Below are positions 5,281-7,453 of a DNA stretch of 7,453 nucleotides, in pieces. The notes beneath the pieces are model-generated. The model saw only the letters and a list, made by a program, of their open reading frames with translations. It had not been told where the DNA came from and made no database searches. The number at the start of each line of letters is the position of its first letter. Positions within the stretch are counted from its first letter, which is position 1. A program made the position numbers and the translations under genes. Origin of the DNA: JBBRQP01 sp038226175 (GTDB taxonomy: Bacteria; Cyanobacteriota; Cyanobacteriia; Gloeobacterales; Anthocerotibacteraceae); contig JBBRQP010000118.1 in the NCBI GenBank assembly GCA_038226175.1, positions 1 through 7,453 of the forward strand, written 5' to 3'.

Positions 5281-5781
5281 TTAGATATCGGGTTCACCAT
5301 CGTCTACCCCGCCACCTAGTTCAACCAAGGCTTCATGAATCTCATTAGCTAGCAGGTGCTCAATCTCTGGCACTGAGGTCATGATCGATAATCTGTTACA
5401 CAGTTTTTTTGCTAGGGGGAGTAACCTTTGTCGCGCTCTAGTTACCAGCTCGGTGTACTCTCGGTTAATTTTGGCATAGACCACAAGAGTGCCTTTTCGC
5501 TCTTTCAAATCAAGGTCTTTGAGAGCTGCTTCACGCTCTAATAACTTTACTTGGGCTTTCATTTTCTTGATTGCAAGTTGTCCCATTTCGTTGGACTTCT
5601 TATCGGTCGTTCCCGGTTTATTCAGCTCACCAATCATGTAAAGTGCAATTTCCAGAGCATCGTAAACCCCATCTGTAGAGCGCATTTCTGGCACATCTTC
5701 AGCCCATCGCTGTATGGTGCGCTTATTTACCTTGAAAAGTTTTTCACATTCGCTAAGTCCCATTAACCGTGTTTTTTCCAT
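5281..5781 (-). CDS. Nu1-like phage terminase small subunit (TerS)
   Basis: The 166-residue product starts with a winged-helix DNA-binding domain (MGLSECEKLFKVNKRTIQRW, residues 7-26), like the first domain of lambda gpNu1. Then comes a long, charged, probably coiled-coil helical part (about 68-125, with KAQVKLLEREAALKDLDLKE and YTELVTRARQRLLPLAKKL) and an acidic tail. Terminase small subunits recognise phage DNA and load it onto the packaging motor. The ATG at 5781 is preferred over an in-frame GTG at 5793, because GAGG lies seven bases before that ATG. No large terminase gene is next to it. In phage satellites a lone terS near the attachment site redirects the helper's packaging; that role here is inferred. 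It is the last gene before the attachment site. An unrelated wHTH regulator is possible. Confidence 0.72.
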   Translation of the reverse strand: MEKTRLMGLSECEKLFKVNKRTIQRWAEDVPEMRSTDGVYDALEIALYMIGELNKPGTTDKKSNEMGQLAIKKMKAQVKLLEREAALKDLDLKERKGTLVVYAKINREYTELVTRARQRLLPLAKKLCNRLSIMTSVPEIEHLLANEIHEALVELGGGVDDGEPDI

Positions 5782-5792
5782 GATTGACCTCA

Positions 5793-5922
5793 CTAGTTTT
5801 TGTTGCTTTGTGGCGACGACGACATGCCTTTTTTTAAATTCTCTGTGTCTAGGCGGTCACTGCGATGCCATTCACCGCATTGGTGTTTGTTCAGGAAGTA
5901 CCTTTTTTGTTTGGGTGTTCAC
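5793..5922 (-). pseudogene. Small frameshifted gene between the unknown gene and terS (about 42 residues if repaired)
   Basis: A GTG at 5922 has an excellent ribosome binding site (GGAGG, seven bases upstream) and overlaps the upstream stop as GTGA. As written it stops after 16 codons (MNTQTKKVLPEQTPMR). If the run of six A on the minus strand (5903-5908) had five, the frame would continue as MNTQTKRYFLNKHQCGEWHR and onwards for 42 residues in all, to a TAG at 5793-5795, just before the terS ribosome binding site. This fills the whole gap in the operon neatly. The A-run may be a real mutation, a sequencing error, or a site of polymerase slippage. The protein family is unknown. Both ends fit a real gene. 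Confidence 0.55.
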
Positions 5923-6188
5923 GTTTTTACCTCCATATCCGGTAAAGGGGGAATGGTGTGTAGGGCTTGGGATATCCGGTAAAGCCTTTGGGACATATCC
6001 CATTGTTCAGTGGCTTTGACCTTAAGCCCGGCTCTCATAGACCGCTTTGAAGCTATGGCCTCCCAGCGGGCGTGTTTAAGTAGATAGGCTCTGAGCCAGT
6101 TGTAATCATCGGGTGTGGTGTCATCCACGTACACCACGGGCGGCGGCGGGGGGATGGTCTGAAGTTTGGGCTTAGGCTTCAACATCAT
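5919..6188 (-). CDS. Hypothetical protein, proline-rich N terminus
   Basis: The 89-residue product is not recognised. It begins with a basic, proline-rich stretch (LKPKPKLQTIPPPPPVVYV) followed by a helical region rich in Trp, Arg and Lys (DYNWLRAYLLKHARWEAI and EQWDMSQRLYRISQAL). No signal peptide or membrane segment is seen. The ATG at 6188 follows GGAG by seven bases; a GTG at 6194 and an ATG at 6185 are alternatives. It overlaps the end of the gene upstream and its stop overlaps the GTG of the small gene downstream, so it is a tight operon member between the replication gene and terS. Base-pairing or DNA binding is plausible from the charge, but this is a guess. Confidence 0.62.
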   Translation of the reverse strand: MMLKPKPKLQTIPPPPPVVYVDDTTPDDYNWLRAYLLKHARWEAIASKRSMRAGLKVKATEQWDMSQRLYRISQALHTIPPLPDMEVKT

Positions 6189-6516
6189 GGTCACTCTCCA
6201 GAATTGTTAGTCGGTTGATTAAATACAGATCAGGTTCTTTATCAGGAAGTTGCACCCACACGTTGCCGTTGGCTCCAGGTGCGTAGGCAATGCGTCCATC
6301 CTGTAGGGGTTTCGGGGGGTCACAGATAACGCCCTTACCTCTATGGGTCATCACGGGTGTACCGATGGGCGGGGCAAGAAACACCAGCAACCGGGCGTAA
6401 TCTTGCTCTGTTCTTTGTTCTCTTGGGGGTAACTCTAACTGTCTGATGGCATGGTCAACCCACACACGCGGGGGGCTTGTGGCCTGCAGATGGTCAAGAA
6501 CTTTGATTTTCCACAT
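6172..6516 (-). CDS. Hypothetical protein with a C-terminal beta-barrel-like part
   Basis: The 114-residue product is not recognised. Residues 1-50 look helical (VDHAIRQLELPPREQRTEQD). Residues 52-109 look like a small barrel of strands: GTPVMTHRGKGVI, GRIAYAPGANGNVWVQL, DLYLINRLTILES. The 'GKGV...GRI...V.V' rhythm resembles SH3/KOW/Tudor-type folds that bind nucleic acid or protein partners; this is a visual analogy, not a family match. The ATG at 6516 lies four bases after the stop of the replication gene, with GAGG about ten bases upstream. The 3' end overlaps the next gene. The tight spacing indicates one operon. Confidence 0.62.
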   Translation of the reverse strand: MWKIKVLDHLQATSPPRVWVDHAIRQLELPPREQRTEQDYARLLVFLAPPIGTPVMTHRGKGVICDPPKPLQDGRIAYAPGANGNVWVQLPDKEPDLYLINRLTILESDHDVEA

Positions 6517-6520
6517 CAGA

Positions 6521-7453
6521 TCAAACCTCGTAGGGGTTAATTAAATTTGAAAAAGGTTCTGAATCAGAAGACTTGGAAAAGTAGGGGATTTTACTGGCAC
6601 TGTCGGCACTGAAAACCTGTAACCCGCTCTGGGTCTGCATTTCCTCAGTGCCATGAACAGTGCCATCAGTGTTATAAACAGTGCCATCAGTGTTATAAAC
6701 AGTGCCATCAGTGCCATGAACAGTGCCATCAGTGCCATGAACAGTGCCATCAGTGCCATGAACAGTGCCATCAGTGCTTAATCTACTGGCACTGTTACTG
6801 TCATCGCTGTAACCTGCTCTAGGTATGGCTTCTGGCTCTCCGAGTGCCATCAGTGCCGTCAGTGCCGTCAAATTACCTATATCTTCTAAGTGCCAGCCAC
6901 GGATACCGTTGGAGCGAATTTGTCTTACCTCGATATTGATAGCCCGAAAGTTTGGAGCCAAACGGGTCAATATTTTACCCAAAGACTTGGCATCCTTGGG
7001 CCACGACCGGGCGCGGCACTGTGAATCATCCGTATGGGTTTCCAATGCCTTGAGTAGGTCAGTCGCTGTTCCAATCCAAGGGCTATGACCAGCTATTAGG
7101 TTTCTTAAAGCCGTGGCTACAGGGTTATCAAGCGCGGTAGTGTGCGCTTCTTGACGGTTACCGGTATAGCAGCGGATAAACTCACCGGGCTCTATGGGTA
7201 GACCAGGTTCGGCGGCGGTGACCCACACGGCAAAATCTGCCATACGGGGTAAATCGGTTAACTTCACTGTGGGCTTATTTTTCAGAGCTAGACAAGCTGC
7301 GTCTAATAGGGCTCCGAGCAAATAAGGATGCAACTCAGTAAATAGAGCGTCCAAATCCTCTTTAGGGCGGCGGTCAGCTGTGGGTATGGGCTCCAAGTTC
7401 ACCAATAATGCCCGGTCTAGTAAGTCGGGGCGACTTGCCAGCTCCCCGATTCC
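6521..7453 (-). CDS. Phage/satellite-type AAA+ replication protein, C-terminal part (runs off the right edge)
   Basis: The frame is open from the right edge to the stop at 6521-6523, giving the last 310 residues. The first residues, GELASRPDLLDRALLVNL, match the arginine-containing helix at the end of the ATPase core in phage and satellite primase-helicase-like proteins. The lid follows (LLGALLDAACLALKNKP, then LPRMADFAVW and EPGEFIRCYTGNRQE). Residues about 126-188 form a winged helix (WIGTATDLLKALE, SWPKDAKSLGKILTRLAP, GIRGWHLE). A low-complexity tail carries six heptapeptides of the type TDGTVHG (about 227-269). Such proteins unwind and prime replication of the excised element. The Walker motifs and any primase domain lie outside the window. 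It heads the operon seen here. Confidence 0.8.
   Translation of the reverse strand, partial: GIGELASRPDLLDRALLVNLEPIPTADRRPKEDLDALFTELHPYLLGALLDAACLALKNKPTVKLTDLPRMADFAVWVTAAEPGLPIEPGEFIRCYTGNRQEAHTTALDNPVATALRNLIAGHSPWIGTATDLLKALETHTDDSQCRARSWPKDAKSLGKILTRLAPNFRAINIEVRQIRSNGIRGWHLEDIGNLTALTALMALGEPEAIPRAGYSDDSNSASRLSTDGTVHGTDGTVHGTDGTVHGTDGTVYNTDGTVYNTDGTVHGTEEMQTQSGLQVFSADSASKIPYFSKSSDSEPFSNLINPYEV
6646..6777. repeat. 21-bp tandem repeats inside the replication gene
   Basis: About 6.3 copies of a 21-bp unit of the form CAGTGCCATCAGTGCCATGA plus A run end to end; two of the copies are variants with CAGTGTTATAAA in the second half. On the coding strand each unit gives one TDGTVHG or TDGTVYN heptapeptide. 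The word CAGTGCC occurs 12 times between 6646 and 6866, and its reverse complement GGCACTG three times at the flanks (6596, 6605, 6788). Expansion of a linker is the simple view; iterons of a replication origin are an alternative. Confidence 0.85.

Noticed and set aside
5901..5922. A programmed -1 frameshift at A AAA AAG in the small gene before terS
   Set aside because: The heptamer is in the classical phase, but a -1 slip leads to a stop after three codons. The long frame needs +1 (or -2), so a canonical -1 site does not explain it.
5714..6019. Plus-strand frames across the terS upstream region
   Set aside because: They are antisense to the terS operon, Cys/Phe-rich as expected of shadows, and lack start signals.
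6541..6771. Repetitive hydrophobic protein (MALFMAL type) in another minus-strand frame
   Set aside because: It is the shadow of the 21-bp repeats inside the replication gene; it has no ribosome binding site or family features.
6646..6777. CRISPR array
   Set aside because: The 21-bp units abut each other without spacers and stay in frame within a coding region.

Overview
The window looks like an accessory region of a cyanobacterial chromosome. The evidence is moderate GC by eye, a DUF1800 gene, a relic PIN toxin-antitoxin pair of a type common in cyanobacteria, and tRNA 3' halves resembling cyanobacterial tRNA-Thr(CGU) and tRNA-Val(GAC). Genus cannot be told. Every gene I trust lies on the minus strand, so the text follows right-to-left transcription.

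Left part (1-1936). The start of a secreted DUF1800 protein runs off the left edge. Upstream of it lies a secreted NTF2-like (DUF4440-type) gene, followed directly by a roughly 60-nt site that closely matches integron attC ('59-base') elements, so gene plus site resemble a gene cassette. Between this gene and the next is a 226-bp palindromic element with 49-bp inverted arms (44 of 49 identical).

Centre left (1937-3950). A complete HipB-HipA type toxin-antitoxin operon with a 4-base ATGA overlap has a palindromic operator and a possibly leaderless promoter. Behind it is an unrecognised orphan reading frame, then a 3' half of tRNA-Thr(CGU) that looks like one end of an integrated element.

Middle islet (3951-5097). 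Two tRNA 3' halves face inwards and enclose about 1.1 kb. It holds a decayed PIN-family toxin-antitoxin operon, in which both genes appear internally deleted, plus intergenic DNA.

Right part (5098-7453). The 3' half of tRNA-Val(GAC) marks the end of a second integrated element. Reading from the right edge, it carries the C-terminal part of a phage/satellite-type AAA+ replication protein, two unknown small proteins, a small frameshifted gene and a Nu1-like terminase small subunit as the last gene before the attachment site. A replication ATPase, small unknown genes and terS beside a tRNA attachment site is the layout expected of a phage satellite (PICI- or tycheposon-like) or a reduced prophage. 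No integrase, capsid or large terminase gene is in the window, so this remains inference.

The most striking structure is that the two tRNA-half sites share an architecture although their tRNAs differ. Each has paired GAGTATC repeats (7 bases, 4-base gap), an inverted repeat ending in TTTCAG, and then exactly 18 nt to the anticodon. The repeats lie 65 and 64 nt from the anticodon. This suggests that one integrase family used both tRNA genes.
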